Source: CAWDMN01 sp963803155 (GTDB taxonomy: Bacteria; Acidobacteriota; Terriglobia; Versatilivoradales; Versatilivoraceae). Taken from it: DNA of 64,000 nt. The first letter of the stretch is position 1; the number at the start of each line of letters is the position of its first letter. The notes under the pieces are model-generated. The model had not been told where the DNA came from. It did no database searches and saw only the letters and a program-made list of their open reading frames with translations. Made by a program: the position numbers and the translations under genes. Where the stretch lies: contig CAWDMN010000092.1 in NCBI GenBank assembly GCA_963803155.1, forward strand, positions 55,150 through 119,149, given 5' to 3'. Positions 23,233 to 34,152 of the stretch are shown piece by piece.

Positions 23233-23778
23233 ATGTCAAGAATCAGCATGGATGAAGAAGAGATGCTGACAGCCGTCGATTCAGCCTATGCGGAAAATCG
23301 ATGTGTCACCGCGGCCATCGCCTTCGAGAATTGGGGGGACGGCGTTCCGGTTGAATCAATACGGAACATCACGGATGTGAAAGCCCCGTATCGCCCGGGC
23401 GAATTCTATCAACGGGAACTGCCGCCGATTTTGGAGATTCTCAAACTCATTCCTTGGAAGCCATCTCTAATCCTCATTGATGGATATGTCTGGCTGGATG
23501 CGGACCGCCCTGGTTTGGGGGCACGCCTTTATGAATCACTGAGAAGGGCTGTGCCCGTGGTTGGAGTAGCCAAGAGTCCGTTCCGGCAAAATCTTGCGGC
23601 CGTTCCCATAAACAGGGGAAAATCGCGAACGCCACTTTTTATTACATCGGCAGGGATCGATCCAGCTCGGGCCGCCGAAATGGTCAAATCCATGCATGGG
23701 CAATTCCGGATTCCAACTCTCCTGAAGCTGGTCGATCTTTTGTCCAAAGAAAAAATCCCGTCGCCAAAGATCGATTGA
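23233..23778 (+). CDS. Endonuclease V-family protein, short form
   Basis: A 181-residue protein matching the catalytic core of endonuclease V, which cleaves near deaminated bases such as inosine. Catalytic acids are in place: Asp16 (AVDSAYA), Glu62 (PYRPGEFYQRELPP) and Asp83 (LILIDGYVW). The family lysine is in VVGVAKSPF, and the PYRPG strand matches the wedge motif. It is shorter than the usual 220 residues because the N-terminal helix before the first Asp is nearly absent. GTG 23227 and ATG 23233 are both possible starts. It lies at the right end of the accessory region, on the same strand as the cassettes. Confidence 0.85.
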   Translation: MSRISMDEEEMLTAVDSAYAENRCVTAAIAFENWGDGVPVESIRNITDVKAPYRPGEFYQRELPPILEILKLIPWKPSLILIDGYVWLDADRPGLGARLYESLRRAVPVVGVAKSPFRQNLAAVPINRGKSRTPLFITSAGIDPARAAEMVKSMHGQFRIPTLLKLVDLLSKEKIPSPKID

Positions 23779-23817
23779 AATTGTTCCCACCTAAAAATGC
23801 GGAGGATGAAATGGGAT

Positions 23818-24103
23818 GATGGAGGCGGCCTGCCCTCAGGCCGTCTCAGCGCGCTTGGCAAACCCTGACGGGGGCGCCCCGCCTCCATCCACGCTATTTT
23901 CTTGGGAGTCGTTCATGACGACTCGTCGTGTCAACAAGACAATGAAAATGGCAAGGTGGGACGCGCGATCCTTCGCGCGTCGCTTAGCCAGCCTCGCCTG
24001 CTTAGCCAGCGTGCACGGAGTGCCCGCTCCACCTTTGCCTGGCTGGGATTTTCTTAGGAGCCTCCCATGCCAGCGGGGCTGGCATAATAAGAGTGATGAA
24101 AAT
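23818..24103 (+). repeat. Composite dispersed hairpin repeats, copies 4 and 5
   Basis: In order: the GGAGGCGG...CCGCCTCC palindrome (23818-23890); a variant core (GACGACTCGTCG followed by TGTCAACAAGACAATGAAAA, about 23917-23949); a region bounded by AAGGTGG and CCACCTT with a CGCGCG hairpin; and a second core GCCAGCGGGGCTGGC with ATAATAAGAGTGATGAAAAT (24069-24103). The two cores bracket the middle module as direct repeats, which suggests the unit of the mosaic. The following stretch up to 24392 shows no gene. Confidence 0.8.
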
Positions 24104-24392
24104 GGACATCGATGATGCCGATTTTAAAATATGGGCATTGCCAGACGCTCCCCTTAGTCGCACAAATAGACGGGTCCCCCAGATGAATGATGACTCCTCA
24201 CTCTACAATTCATTTCATTTCAAGTTTAGTGAAGGACAACTCCACGGGCGCCAGGGGTAGTAAGATCAAACCATCGCACTCCCTGGCTGCCGCCGCTTCA
24301 TCAGGGAAAAGGCACGCCATGTTTCAATCGCCTTCTTCCACGGGGCGTTTTATGCCGGGCGAGTTGAAAACGCGCATCTTTGTCCCTTATCC

Positions 24393-26144
24393 TTAATAGG
24401 CGCCAATGTTGGCGCGTCCGCGGGATTCGCCTGCCAGGTTGGTTTTTGAATTCTGTTTTTTCGTTCCGGTGCCATAGAGAAGTTGTGAATCGGGCCGGGG
24501 ATGAAAATCGGGGCGGCTGGGATTCAGCTTCCAAGTCTCCCCTTCCACGATGACCCAAGGAAGTTCATTATAATTCACAAAATCCTTGGCAATCCTTTCG
24601 CGAATGATGCCGGTTACCGAATAGTTGGCTTCATCCAAATTTGTGGCCAGCTTCTTCAATTCAGGCGCCATTTCGGAGGATTTGAATGGGCTGGCGTTGG
24701 AAGCGCTCTTCGCTCCCACCACGTAAGGAATGGAGTGCGCGGATATGCCGACGTATTGAACCGTGTTCAATACATTGAAGCCGGAATCTAGCCGGTAGAT
24801 GCTGGTATTGGAAACTTCCAGAGAATTCTGCTGGTCGTTGATCAGGATGTTATTGCGCACCAGATTGCCCCAACTGCCGTTGTTCAGCAGCAACGCGGAG
24901 CGGCCAGGATTGTTCATCAGCACGGTGTTGTCGCGGATCACATTGTTGAAGCAACCCCAAATGGACAGAACTTCTGGACCGGTCACCTCGCTCGGGTGGG
25001 AGGGGCCCGGCTTTACACTGGCTTCGTCATAAGGGTTGCCGTTATCCCAAAGCGCGATGCCGTGATTGAAATTGCCATAAATTAAATTGTTCTGGATTAA
25101 AGAGTCCTGCAATCCGGCCAAATTCAAAGAGCCTCCGCCGCGCTTGCCGTTGCCATTGATCACATTGTTTTCAATAATGAAATTAACTCCACGGCCGTCG
25201 GGAAAATTATTTTCGCCAAATTTCTGGCGAGCCTCGTCTAAAACTCCCTGCGCCCAGGCACGGGAAGGTATTTCGCGGGGATGTCCTTTGAGCAGGGGAT
25301 GTTTTAAAGTCTCCTCGAGCGAAGCTTCCGGATCCAAGTTCACTTGCAATCCGCTGGCACTGCTGCCAAAGAAAATATTGCGGCGGATCACGTAGTTGTC
25401 AGAGCCGTCAGAAACATAAGCGGAGTGCTCCCGGCAGGAAAAAGCAAACAGGGAATCTTCGATCAAGACCGTGTGGGTATCGGTGGAATGAAGCCCCCAG
25501 GAACGATGGTTATGCGAGAACAGGCGCACCAGCGCCACATGATGAACCAGCTTGCCGCTCTTGCCAAAGTTGCCATCCAGCATGATGCCTGCGTTCGGCC
25601 CCTTGGCCTCCAGCCCCGGCCCTGTGGCGCCGGCGAGGTTAAATCCCTCCACGATGACGTGATGCGCGGCTTCGAGCAGCACCATCCAGCCCAAGTTCCG
25701 GGGGGAAGGGGTGTCAATGACAACCTCTCCCGCTTTGCCCAGAGCTTTGAAATGAATGTAGCGGCCATCGCCGGCGTCAGGCTTGTCTCCCAAGACAAAG
25801 CCCACATAATGCCCCGGCAGCACCGCCACTAAATCCCCTCCACGAGCGGCGTCGGCCGCTTCCTGCAACGTTGAAAAATGTTGAGTCACCGGATGACTGG
25901 CCTTGCCCGATTTTGGCAGCGGATTATTTAAATCCAGAGAGGACGTTTCGATTTGCTTGATGGCAGACGCATTGGCCCCGACCAGCAGGACCCTGGAATA
26001 GCGCGGCTGGATGCGAAAAGTCTTGCTTACCCACTCGTCGGAGTTTTGCGTCTTCACAAATTGTGGCGAGAGGGGCACCGCTAATGCCAGCCATGGAACA
26101 AAGAAAAAGTACCCAGCGAGAGACAATTGAAATGATTTGGACAC
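24393..26144 (-). CDS. Secreted right-handed beta-helix protein
   Basis: A 583-residue exported protein starting with GTG at 26144 (AGGA upstream) and a signal peptide ending near ALAVPLSPQ. The body shows repeated parallel beta-helix coils, with recurrent NN-V-I and N-L-I-Y/N patterns such as FIIENNVINGNG, SLIQNNLIYGN and NVIRDNTVLMNN. It resembles pectate-lyase-like NosD/PbH1 proteins. No catalytic residue set can be assigned by eye. It may act on or bind polysaccharides, consistent with the glycosidase genes at 50-59 kb. It is monocistronic. Confidence 0.82.
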   Translation of the reverse strand: MSKSFQLSLAGYFFFVPWLALAVPLSPQFVKTQNSDEWVSKTFRIQPRYSRVLLVGANASAIKQIETSSLDLNNPLPKSGKASHPVTQHFSTLQEAADAARGGDLVAVLPGHYVGFVLGDKPDAGDGRYIHFKALGKAGEVVIDTPSPRNLGWMVLLEAAHHVIVEGFNLAGATGPGLEAKGPNAGIMLDGNFGKSGKLVHHVALVRLFSHNHRSWGLHSTDTHTVLIEDSLFAFSCREHSAYVSDGSDNYVIRRNIFFGSSASGLQVNLDPEASLEETLKHPLLKGHPREIPSRAWAQGVLDEARQKFGENNFPDGRGVNFIIENNVINGNGKRGGGSLNLAGLQDSLIQNNLIYGNFNHGIALWDNGNPYDEASVKPGPSHPSEVTGPEVLSIWGCFNNVIRDNTVLMNNPGRSALLLNNGSWGNLVRNNILINDQQNSLEVSNTSIYRLDSGFNVLNTVQYVGISAHSIPYVVGAKSASNASPFKSSEMAPELKKLATNLDEANYSVTGIIRERIAKDFVNYNELPWVIVEGETWKLNPSRPDFHPRPDSQLLYGTGTKKQNSKTNLAGESRGRANIGAY

Positions 26145-26664
26145 GAATGATTTTCCTTTCCTGATTTATCCCTTCAAAAACTGCTTCACGGAAGATAGCG
26201 GCTGCTTGTTGAATAGAGAAATGGGCCGCTTTTTTGAATTTTCCAAAAGCCGTTAGATTAAGGTACATCCTGACTGTGAAGCCGTTTCGAGCTTCTTCGA
26301 GAATCAGCGCCACAAAAGCTGAGCGGGCAAGCCGTACCATCGTGAAACCGCGCCACTTTCGCCAGTCCGTGGAATATGATTCGGGCGGCTGACAGACTAA
26401 TTGCTCCCGGAGCCCGGCCAGTTTTCGGTTCCGTTGATGTCCCACACACAACTGCCGAATCGGGAATCTTTCCTTTTTACATAGGATTTTCGCAATGTAC
26501 TGCAAAGGAAGATTGGGTCGCGGATAATGGGGCGAGGTTTCCGTTCCAGGGGCTTCCGCCCGAGTCTGATAATTCCTCTCGACGATCCTTACCATGTGTC
26601 TTTTTTTAGCAGATTGTGACGATTCAGGCCAGAAGAGAATGGAAGAAGAGGATGGCACGTATGA
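26145..26664. other. Intergenic region, no convincing gene
   Basis: About 520 bases between two minus-strand genes. A long minus-strand frame covers it (to 26658) but runs 220 bases into the beta-helix gene in another frame and has no recognisable motif; I do not accept it. The promoter of the beta-helix gene should be here. No repeats stand out. Confidence 0.5.
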
Positions 26665-27072
26665 TTAAGCTTCCCGCTCATTGCGACCGAGCAGCATCGC
26701 GACGATCCAAACCAGAAGAATCGGAGCCGCTACGAAATAGAGGAAATGCTCAGTGACTGCTTTGATCGGAAAATCCGGCACGACGGCGCGCAACCGAAGG
26801 ACCCAGACAAATACGACCAAGAATGGCGGCATAACCGTGATCGTAATGAAGAATGTGCGGAAACGGCCGCCGAAGAGCAACGCAAATGCAGTTGCGATGA
26901 GCGCCAGCAGCGCAAAAGTCCAGATTGATGTTGCTCTGTCGATTCGGCATAAGCCAATTGTGAAAACAGCGAGAATTGCGGACATGATAAATGGGAATCC
27001 GTGGCGGTAACGTATCCTATCCATCAGCGCCGTGGAGGAAAGGTGGAGTACCTGTGCCATTCCGGTATTCAT
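26665..27072 (-). CDS. Small four-helix membrane protein, unknown
   Basis: A 135-residue hydrophobic protein with about four predicted helices (GFPFIMSAILAVFTIGL, TFALLALIATAFALLFGG, ITVMPPFLVVFVWVL, LYFVAAPILLVWIVAML) and a charged C-terminus. I do not recognise the family. The start is uncertain: ATG 27072 has no ribosome-binding site, and the ATG at 27024, just before the first helix, is equally possible. It is isolated from other minus-strand genes by spacers on both sides. Confidence 0.6.
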   Translation of the reverse strand: MNTGMAQVLHLSSTALMDRIRYRHGFPFIMSAILAVFTIGLCRIDRATSIWTFALLALIATAFALLFGGRFRTFFITITVMPPFLVVFVWVLRLRAVVPDFPIKAVTEHFLYFVAAPILLVWIVAMLLGRNEREA

Positions 27073-27439
27073 AAACTAAGATTAACAACAAGGCGCTCAA
27101 GCGCAAAGTTTTCTCACGTTCAAGGGAGAAATGTGCTGCTTTCCAATCTGTTCGATTCCCTGTCCTTGCATTGTGCAGGCCTGCGCTCTATCAAGTTTCT
27201 CGAGCTCCTTAAAGCTCATGCCCATCTGGAAGAAGACCCCCTCCACAATGGCTGGCTGTATTCGCCAAGAGCGGCATTCCCTCTTTCTTTCACAAGCGCT
27301 TGCCCGCCTTCCGGCGCAATAATTTGTCAGCAGCCGTTTGAACTCGATATAATTGGGCATCGCAGCCAAGAATCGAGCTGCGGTCCTTCCTCCCTCTCAG
27401 AGGAAACTTTTTTGTACGGAGAATACCCGGCTTATCCAC
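27073..27439. other. Divergent intergenic region
   Basis: This region separates the small membrane protein from the metallophosphoesterase and should hold both promoters. A 90-codon minus-strand frame (27097-27369) and several plus-strand frames exist, but none has a family match that I recognise or a convincing ribosome-binding site. Confidence 0.4.
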
Positions 27440-28558
27440 ATGAGAATCTCCCCCATGACCAATCCCCTGATTTTTCTCGCCATTGTTGTGGTGATTTATT
27501 TCAGTTTGCATGCCGTGATTTATGGGGGGCTCAAGAGAACTCTGGTCAGGAGGCGCCGCAACCAGATCATTTTGCAGGCCACTTTCTGGTTTCTGGGCGG
27601 GAGTTTTTTTCTACAGATCCTGGCCAGCCGGTTATGGCATTTCCATTTCCTCCGTTTTCCCGCTTACACATGGATGGGATTGATTGTCACTACTTCCTTC
27701 CTCTTCATGGTTCACCGGCTGTTGATCAAGCTCTGGCCAGCCCGGTCGCGGGATTTGGCGCTGGCCGCATTGATCGTTTCCGCCTTGATCGGCGGATATT
27801 CGTTGTGGAACGGGCTCCGGCCACCCATGATCCGCCGTATCGAAGTCCCATTAAAAAACCTGCCGCCCGGGCTCGCCGGATTTAAAATTGTCCAGCTCTC
27901 GGATCTCCATCTGGAAGACCCCTTCTCCTCCAAACGCCTCGCTGGGATTGTCTCTCAGGTGAATGAGCTGAGGCCTGGCCTGGTGGCAATTACCGGCGAT
28001 TTAATCGACGGACCGATCCAGCCTAATGGAGCAATTTCCGCTGAGTTCAAGCGCCTCAAGGCCTCTTGTGGCGTGTTGGCGGTGAGCGGCAATCATGACT
28101 ACTATGCAGGGATCAATCATTTTTGGAATTTGACACGGGACTCGGGGATCCATGTTCTCAACGATGAAATGATCACGCTCGAGAACGGGCTTCAGTTGGC
28201 GGGCCAGGACGATGCCACCGTGCGGCATTTTAACGGTGAGACTCCAGCTCCACTGGCCCGGATTTTGGCGCGGCGAAAACCGGAGGAACCACTCATTCTG
28301 CTGTGCCATCGCCCCACTTCCTTTGACGAATCGATTAGCCAGGGGATAGATTTCCAGCTGAGCGGCCATACTCATGGCGGACAATTCTTCCCCATAAATT
28401 TCCTGGTCCGGCTTCTTTTTAAATATCCTTACGGCTTTTATCATTGCGGAAATTCCTTTTTGTACACCAGCTGCGGAACCGGATTGTGGGGACCCGATAT
28501 GCGATTCCTCACTCACAACGAAATTGTAGAATTCACTTTGATTCCAGGGCCGCCATAA
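27440..28558 (+). CDS. Membrane metallophosphoesterase (YaeI/YkuE-like)
   Basis: A 372-residue protein with four N-terminal membrane helices (roughly residues 8-135) followed by a calcineurin-like phosphoesterase domain. Metal-site motifs are complete: QLSDLHLE (D-x-H), ITGDLIDG (GD), VSGNHDYY (GNHD), LCHRP and SGHTHGGQ (GHTH). Relatives such as YkuE hydrolyse lipid or other phosphodiesters at the membrane; the substrate here is unknown. I prefer the ATG at 27440. Longer frames upstream (27353, and the overlapping frame from 27001) are unsupported. The gene is alone on its strand. Confidence 0.87.
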   Translation: MRISPMTNPLIFLAIVVVIYFSLHAVIYGGLKRTLVRRRRNQIILQATFWFLGGSFFLQILASRLWHFHFLRFPAYTWMGLIVTTSFLFMVHRLLIKLWPARSRDLALAALIVSALIGGYSLWNGLRPPMIRRIEVPLKNLPPGLAGFKIVQLSDLHLEDPFSSKRLAGIVSQVNELRPGLVAITGDLIDGPIQPNGAISAEFKRLKASCGVLAVSGNHDYYAGINHFWNLTRDSGIHVLNDEMITLENGLQLAGQDDATVRHFNGETPAPLARILARRKPEEPLILLCHRPTSFDESISQGIDFQLSGHTHGGQFFPINFLVRLLFKYPYGFYHCGNSFLYTSCGTGLWGPDMRFLTHNEIVEFTLIPGPP

Positions 28559-28896
28559 AAGATATGCTCTGATCCTGGAGGTTTATCCCACCATACCGTT
28601 CGCCCGCCACCTGGTGAAAAATCAAGCCTGTTCGATTTTGGGATAATATTTTCCCAGCAGTGGACAAGTGGAAAAGAACTCAGCCTGCCGGGAGCATACA
28701 TTCCCCTTATTTTAAAGGAGATTATCCATCCATGATAAATGGCCCTCTTCTTGCAGCTTCATTAAAGGAGAAATCCTGTTCACCGGCTGGAATTCTTTCC
28801 AGCTTAGTTTTATGGAAGCCGTAGTCAGCTATGTTCTTCTTGTGGTAATCTTCTTTCACTTTGAGTTTTTGATCTTTAGAGAACAGCAAGAAACCC
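28559..28896. other. Intergenic leader of the NtrC-type gene
   Basis: About 340 bases with two TTAAAGGAG sequences. One of them precedes a 30-codon ORF starting at ATG 28731 with no recognisable product. No clear -24/-12 promoter was seen. It probably contains the regulator's promoter and leader. Confidence 0.4.
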
Positions 28897-30267
28897 ATGA
28901 AAATGAATCGATCCAATTCACCTCGTATCCTGATTGCTGATGATCAACCCGACATTCTGGAAGCGCTGCGCTTCTTGTTAAAAGGTGAAGGTTACCTGAT
29001 TGAAGCGGCGGATTCTCCCTCGGGCATTTTGGAAGCCGTGAAGAATAAGGATTTCAACGCAGTGCTCATGGATTTGAATTATACCCGCGACACCACGTCT
29101 GGAGCCGAGGGCTTGGATCTGCTGGCCAAGATTCAAGCACTGGACAGCACTCTTCCAGTCATTGTCATGACTGCCTGGGGAAGCGTGGAGTTGGCGGTGG
29201 AGGCCATGCGCCGCGGCGCCCGCGACTTCATTCAAAAACCTTGGGACAATCCCCGCCTTCTGGCCATTGTCCGGACTCAGCTCGAACTGGCTCAGGCCTT
29301 GCGCCAGGGTCAGCGGCTGGAGGCCGAAAACCTGTTGCTGCGAGAGGAAGGCCGCCCCTCCATCATTGCCAGGTCGCGCGCCATGCAGCCGGTGCTGGAA
29401 CTGATTTCCCGGGTCGGAGCCGCCGATGCCAACGTGATGGTCACCGGGGAAAATGGCACGGGCAAGGGGCTCATTGCCCAGGCCCTGCACGGCCTTTCCG
29501 CAAGAAAAGCCAAAAGTCTGGTGACGGTCAATGCCGGCGGACTATCCGAGGGGGTATTTGAGAGCGAATTGTTCGGCCATGTGAAGGGCGCTTTTACCGA
29601 TGCAAAAGCCGACCGAGTGGGACGTTTCGAAATGGCGGATGGCGGAACTCTCTTCCTGGATGAGATTGCCAACATCTCCCTCAATCTGCAGGCAAAATTG
29701 CTGAGAGTGCTGGAAACCGGAGAATTTGAGAGAGTCGGTTCTTCCAAGACCCGCGCGGTGGATGTCCGCATCATTTCCGCCACCAATGCGGATTTGCACG
29801 CTGAAGTTGGCGCCGGACGGTTCCGCCAGGACCTGCTCTTCCGCTTGAACACCATCGAAATTCACGTCCCCCCGCTCAGGGAAAGGCGCGAGGATATCCC
29901 GCTGCTCTCGGATCACTTCCTGGCCCAGCACGCGCAACACTATCGGAAAGCGTTGACGGGATTTGAACCCGGGGCGATGCAGCTTCTCGCCGAGCACCCC
30001 TGGCCGGGCAATGTGCGGGAATTGGATCACGCCATCGAACGGGCGGTTTTAATGGCCCAAGGATCTTTGATCCGCCCCGGCGATTTGGCTCTGCGCGCCA
30101 CCCGTGACAGCGCACATCAACTCGAAGAGATGAGCCTGGAAGAAGTGGAATCTTTCCTGATTCGGAAAGCCATTTCTCGCTGTGACGGCAATGTCAGCCG
30201 GGCCGCCGAGATGTTGGGCCTGAGCCGCAGCGCACTCTATCGAAGGCTGGAAAAATACCAGCTGTAG
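28897..30267 (+). CDS. NtrC-family sigma-54-dependent response regulator
   Basis: A 456-residue regulator with three domains: a receiver (phospho-acceptor Asp59 in AVLMDLNYT), an AAA+ domain (Walker A GENGTGKG about 184-191, Walker B TLFLDEI) and a C-terminal Fis-type helix-turn-helix (NVSRAAEMLGLSRSALYRRL). The sigma-54 contact loop reads GAFTDA (231-236) rather than GAFTGA, a variant also common in relatives. It should activate sigma-54 promoters when phosphorylated, probably by the damaged kinase encoded 680 bases downstream. The start at ATG 28897 has a weak ribosome-binding site; ATG 28903 is possible. Confidence 0.92.
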   Translation: MKMNRSNSPRILIADDQPDILEALRFLLKGEGYLIEAADSPSGILEAVKNKDFNAVLMDLNYTRDTTSGAEGLDLLAKIQALDSTLPVIVMTAWGSVELAVEAMRRGARDFIQKPWDNPRLLAIVRTQLELAQALRQGQRLEAENLLLREEGRPSIIARSRAMQPVLELISRVGAADANVMVTGENGTGKGLIAQALHGLSARKAKSLVTVNAGGLSEGVFESELFGHVKGAFTDAKADRVGRFEMADGGTLFLDEIANISLNLQAKLLRVLETGEFERVGSSKTRAVDVRIISATNADLHAEVGAGRFRQDLLFRLNTIEIHVPPLRERREDIPLLSDHFLAQHAQHYRKALTGFEPGAMQLLAEHPWPGNVRELDHAIERAVLMAQGSLIRPGDLALRATRDSAHQLEEMSLEEVESFLIRKAISRCDGNVSRAAEMLGLSRSALYRRLEKYQL

Positions 30268-30419
30268 ACGCGCATGGTCTTGCCTATTTGCGACGAAACG
30301 ATATTGGCGAGTGTCCCGTCAATATCGTCAATTACGCGGGGGACGGACGGTTCGGCGAATCCAGCAGTTGAGGGACGAGCCTTTCCTACCATGAGTTTTT
30401 CAATCAGCTCACTAATTGG

Positions 30420-30680
30420 GCAACCGTTCAGGGAGGGGGGAACTGGAACCCGAAGGGTTCACAGCCATTAGCCTGGGGTAAGGCCGTCAGGCCGCCACCC
30501 CCGGATATAGGCAATAATAGAAACGACCCCGGTAGGGGTCGCAGCTTGCAAAGAGGCTTCGATCCGTTAGGATCGGATTGGTTTGCTTTTTTGACCGGTG
30601 GTTGAGCGCATGACTACTGTCGCACGCTCAACCACCGGCTAATCGCTGTGAATCCTTCGGGTTCCTCCCTGAATGGTTGC
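30420..30680. repeat. Nested hairpin cluster between regulator and kinase genes
   Basis: An outer inverted repeat (30420-30473 against 30637-30680, GCAACC...CAGGGAGG...GAACCCGAAGG...ATTAGCC) encloses smaller hairpins. These are CGACCCC-GGTA-GGGGTCG, GATCC-GTTA-GGATC, and CCGGTGGTTGAGCG (30596-30609) pairing perfectly with CGCTCAACCACCGG (30625-30638). The 684-base spacer (30268-30951) has no gene. The structure suggests an inserted, RNA-like palindromic element. Confidence 0.8.
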
Positions 30681-30951
30681 CTGGTTGGGCTGGTTATTTT
30701 TATGTGCCGAATAGACGGTTAATTCGCCGGCATAAAATCATGAATATGACTTGTACGGTGGACGCGAACGCTTGACGACGCCCCCATCGCGCGTTCGCTC
30801 CGCCATCCCGGCTTGCAATGCCGTGCATATTGTCGCGCAAGGGATCGCGCGACCCACCTCAACGGGCGCCGCGCTTTATCCCTGCCCTCCAGGCGAGCGC
30901 GCACCGAGTGACATAATCAGGAATTTTCAAGAAAGTCCTTGGCAAACTTGG

Positions 30952-32296
<1,345 letters not shown>

Positions 32297-32457
32297 TCCG
32301 CCTTCCCCGTGAATTCCACTTTCTTCCTTGAATGTCCCCATGCCGCGGAACCCTGGATAGTTTGAGCGATTTGACTGAGACGCCGCGCCCTCACGGCACG
32401 TGAAAAAACCATGCCGGCAAAAAACGGGAAGGGGCATCCCGCCTACAACATCTCCTA

Positions 32458-33822
32458 TCAATAAGTGACTGCGTTCACCCACTTCCCATCTTCGTCAAAA
32501 TGCGGCCAGGGCCCGACACGCCGGAAACCGGAAACAATAAAGTCATCAAATATTGGTGTTGGTTCAAAATACCCCGGGTAGCGCAGGTGCTCCTTGATCA
32601 CGGCTTCATTTAACTCCACACCCAAACCTGGCGTATCTGGCACAGGAATATACCCGTTTTGAATAATAGGCTTGGCTGGACTAGTTACCAAATCTCCCCA
32701 CCACGGCATGTCTATCGCGTGGTTTTCCATCACAATGAAGTCGTGCAGAGTGGCGGCCAAATGCACGGAGGCCATGCATCCCACGGGCGATCCGGCAAAA
32801 TGCAGGACCGTCGGAATGCCATGCATTTCGGCATAATCGGCGATCCGTTTGGTTTCCAACAAAGCCCCCGAGGTCTCCGGATCGGGCTGGATGATGTCAA
32901 TGGCGCCATTGTCGATTAAGGGCTGAAACCCCTCCTCCAGACCGAAGGCATCTTCGCCCGTCAAGGTGGGAGTGGTGGTGGCCTCTGAAATCCGTTTAAA
33001 TCCCCGCCAATCCCGATAGTCGATCAAATCTTCCGCCCAGGCCAGCTGGTAGGGCTCGAAAGCGCGCGCATAGCGAATCGCATCGTCCACGGAAATATGC
33101 CCAAAATGATCCGCGCCCAAGGGTGCATCCCAACCGATGGCGTCTCGAACGGCGCGGATATATTCGCACAAATAACCCAATCCCTTTTCCGTGGCGGCGC
33201 CATTCTGATGCACTGCTCCAGGACGGTCCTTCACCAATTCGGTGTAGAGGTCCATTTTGAAAAAAGTGAATCCCAGGTTCTTGCGTTCCAGCATTCTTTT
33301 CGCGTAAATTTTTGGGTCTTTGTGCCCCGTCGTATCACAATAAATGCGAATCCGATCGCGCACTTTGTTTCCGATCAGCCGCCAGGCCGGGACTCCGTGG
33401 ACTTTCCCGGCGATATCGTGGAGGGCCATGTCCACCGCGCTGTAACCGCCCCCCATGCGCCCCTGCCCGGCAAAGGGGCGGATTTGATCCAAGATGCCGC
33501 TGATATCGAGAGGATTCTTCCCCAGAATATGCGCTTTCAAAATCAGGGCAATTCCTTTGACTCCGGCATCCCGCACCTCGCCCAGCCCATAGACTCCCTG
33601 ATTTGTATCAATGCGAATGAGCGGATAATCGTAATTCGCCGCCACCGTGCAAGCCCGCATATCGGTGATCTTGAGCTGGCTGGGAGCCGAGTGGCGATTT
33701 ATTCCCGTTGATTCACGGCTCTGCGCCAGCGGACGGGCCTCTTCACCGGGAACCGCCCAGGCAAAGGCCGCCGCTCCCGCTGCAGTACTCAACCATTTTC
33801 GCCGGCTAAGGGATTCGCTCAT
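32458..33822 (-). CDS. Tat-exported mandelate racemase/enolase-superfamily enzyme
   Basis: A 454-residue enolase-superfamily protein with a twin-arginine signal (SRRKWLSTAAG). The capping domain is followed by a barrel with FFKMDL, the metal-ligand regions LGADHFGH, AWAEDLI and LTGEDAFG, then IIQPDPETSG and VLHFAGSP. This is closest to the sugar-acid dehydratase branch (galactonate/mannonate-like), but export is unusual for the family and specificity is not certain. It probably acts in sugar-acid catabolism with the bicupin downstream in the same direction. The frame is intact. Confidence 0.87.
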   Translation of the reverse strand: MSESLSRRKWLSTAAGAAAFAWAVPGEEARPLAQSRESTGINRHSAPSQLKITDMRACTVAANYDYPLIRIDTNQGVYGLGEVRDAGVKGIALILKAHILGKNPLDISGILDQIRPFAGQGRMGGGYSAVDMALHDIAGKVHGVPAWRLIGNKVRDRIRIYCDTTGHKDPKIYAKRMLERKNLGFTFFKMDLYTELVKDRPGAVHQNGAATEKGLGYLCEYIRAVRDAIGWDAPLGADHFGHISVDDAIRYARAFEPYQLAWAEDLIDYRDWRGFKRISEATTTPTLTGEDAFGLEEGFQPLIDNGAIDIIQPDPETSGALLETKRIADYAEMHGIPTVLHFAGSPVGCMASVHLAATLHDFIVMENHAIDMPWWGDLVTSPAKPIIQNGYIPVPDTPGLGVELNEAVIKEHLRYPGYFEPTPIFDDFIVSGFRRVGPWPHFDEDGKWVNAVTY

Positions 33823-34152
33823 AGTGAACCTCCATTCATGATTGATTTGTTATTTGGGATGTGTTATGCAATATGAAAATACCATGGAAGGCCGCGGAGG
33901 CGCTTAAAGTATATGTTTGAGATGTCGCCTGTTCGCGCATTATTCCGCACTATAAGCGGGATTGAGACGCTATAAGTGCCGGTCTCTTCCCGTCGAGTGG
34001 TAATGGATCGATAACTCCTCGGCGCCCCTTCGCGGGGCAGCCGCGCTGAATGCATTTTACGGAGTGTGGAGCCTGGCTGCCCAGAGTCCATTTATAGACT
34101 CAATTATCGGTGGAGCAGGACTCCGGCCTGTTCCATCGAACATGGACTATGA
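33823..34152. other. Intergenic region, no gene seen
   Basis: This is the 330-base spacer between the bicupin gene's stop and the enolase-superfamily gene's start (both minus strand). It contains only a GC-rich hairpin GCCCC-TTCGC-GGGGC near 34023-34037. Confidence 0.5.

Noticed and set aside
25924..26658. 244-codon minus-strand ORF
   Set aside because: It overlaps the beta-helix gene in another frame, has no recognisable motif and an unusual composition. It is most likely a shadow frame.
27001..27885. 294-codon plus-strand ORF
   Set aside because: Its second half overlaps the metallophosphoesterase in a different frame, and the composition is that of an out-of-frame translation.
30751..30951. 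Upstream extension of the NtrY-like kinase
   Set aside because: The extra 67 residues are low-complexity translation of repeat DNA with no ribosome-binding site. The kinase homology begins near 30952.
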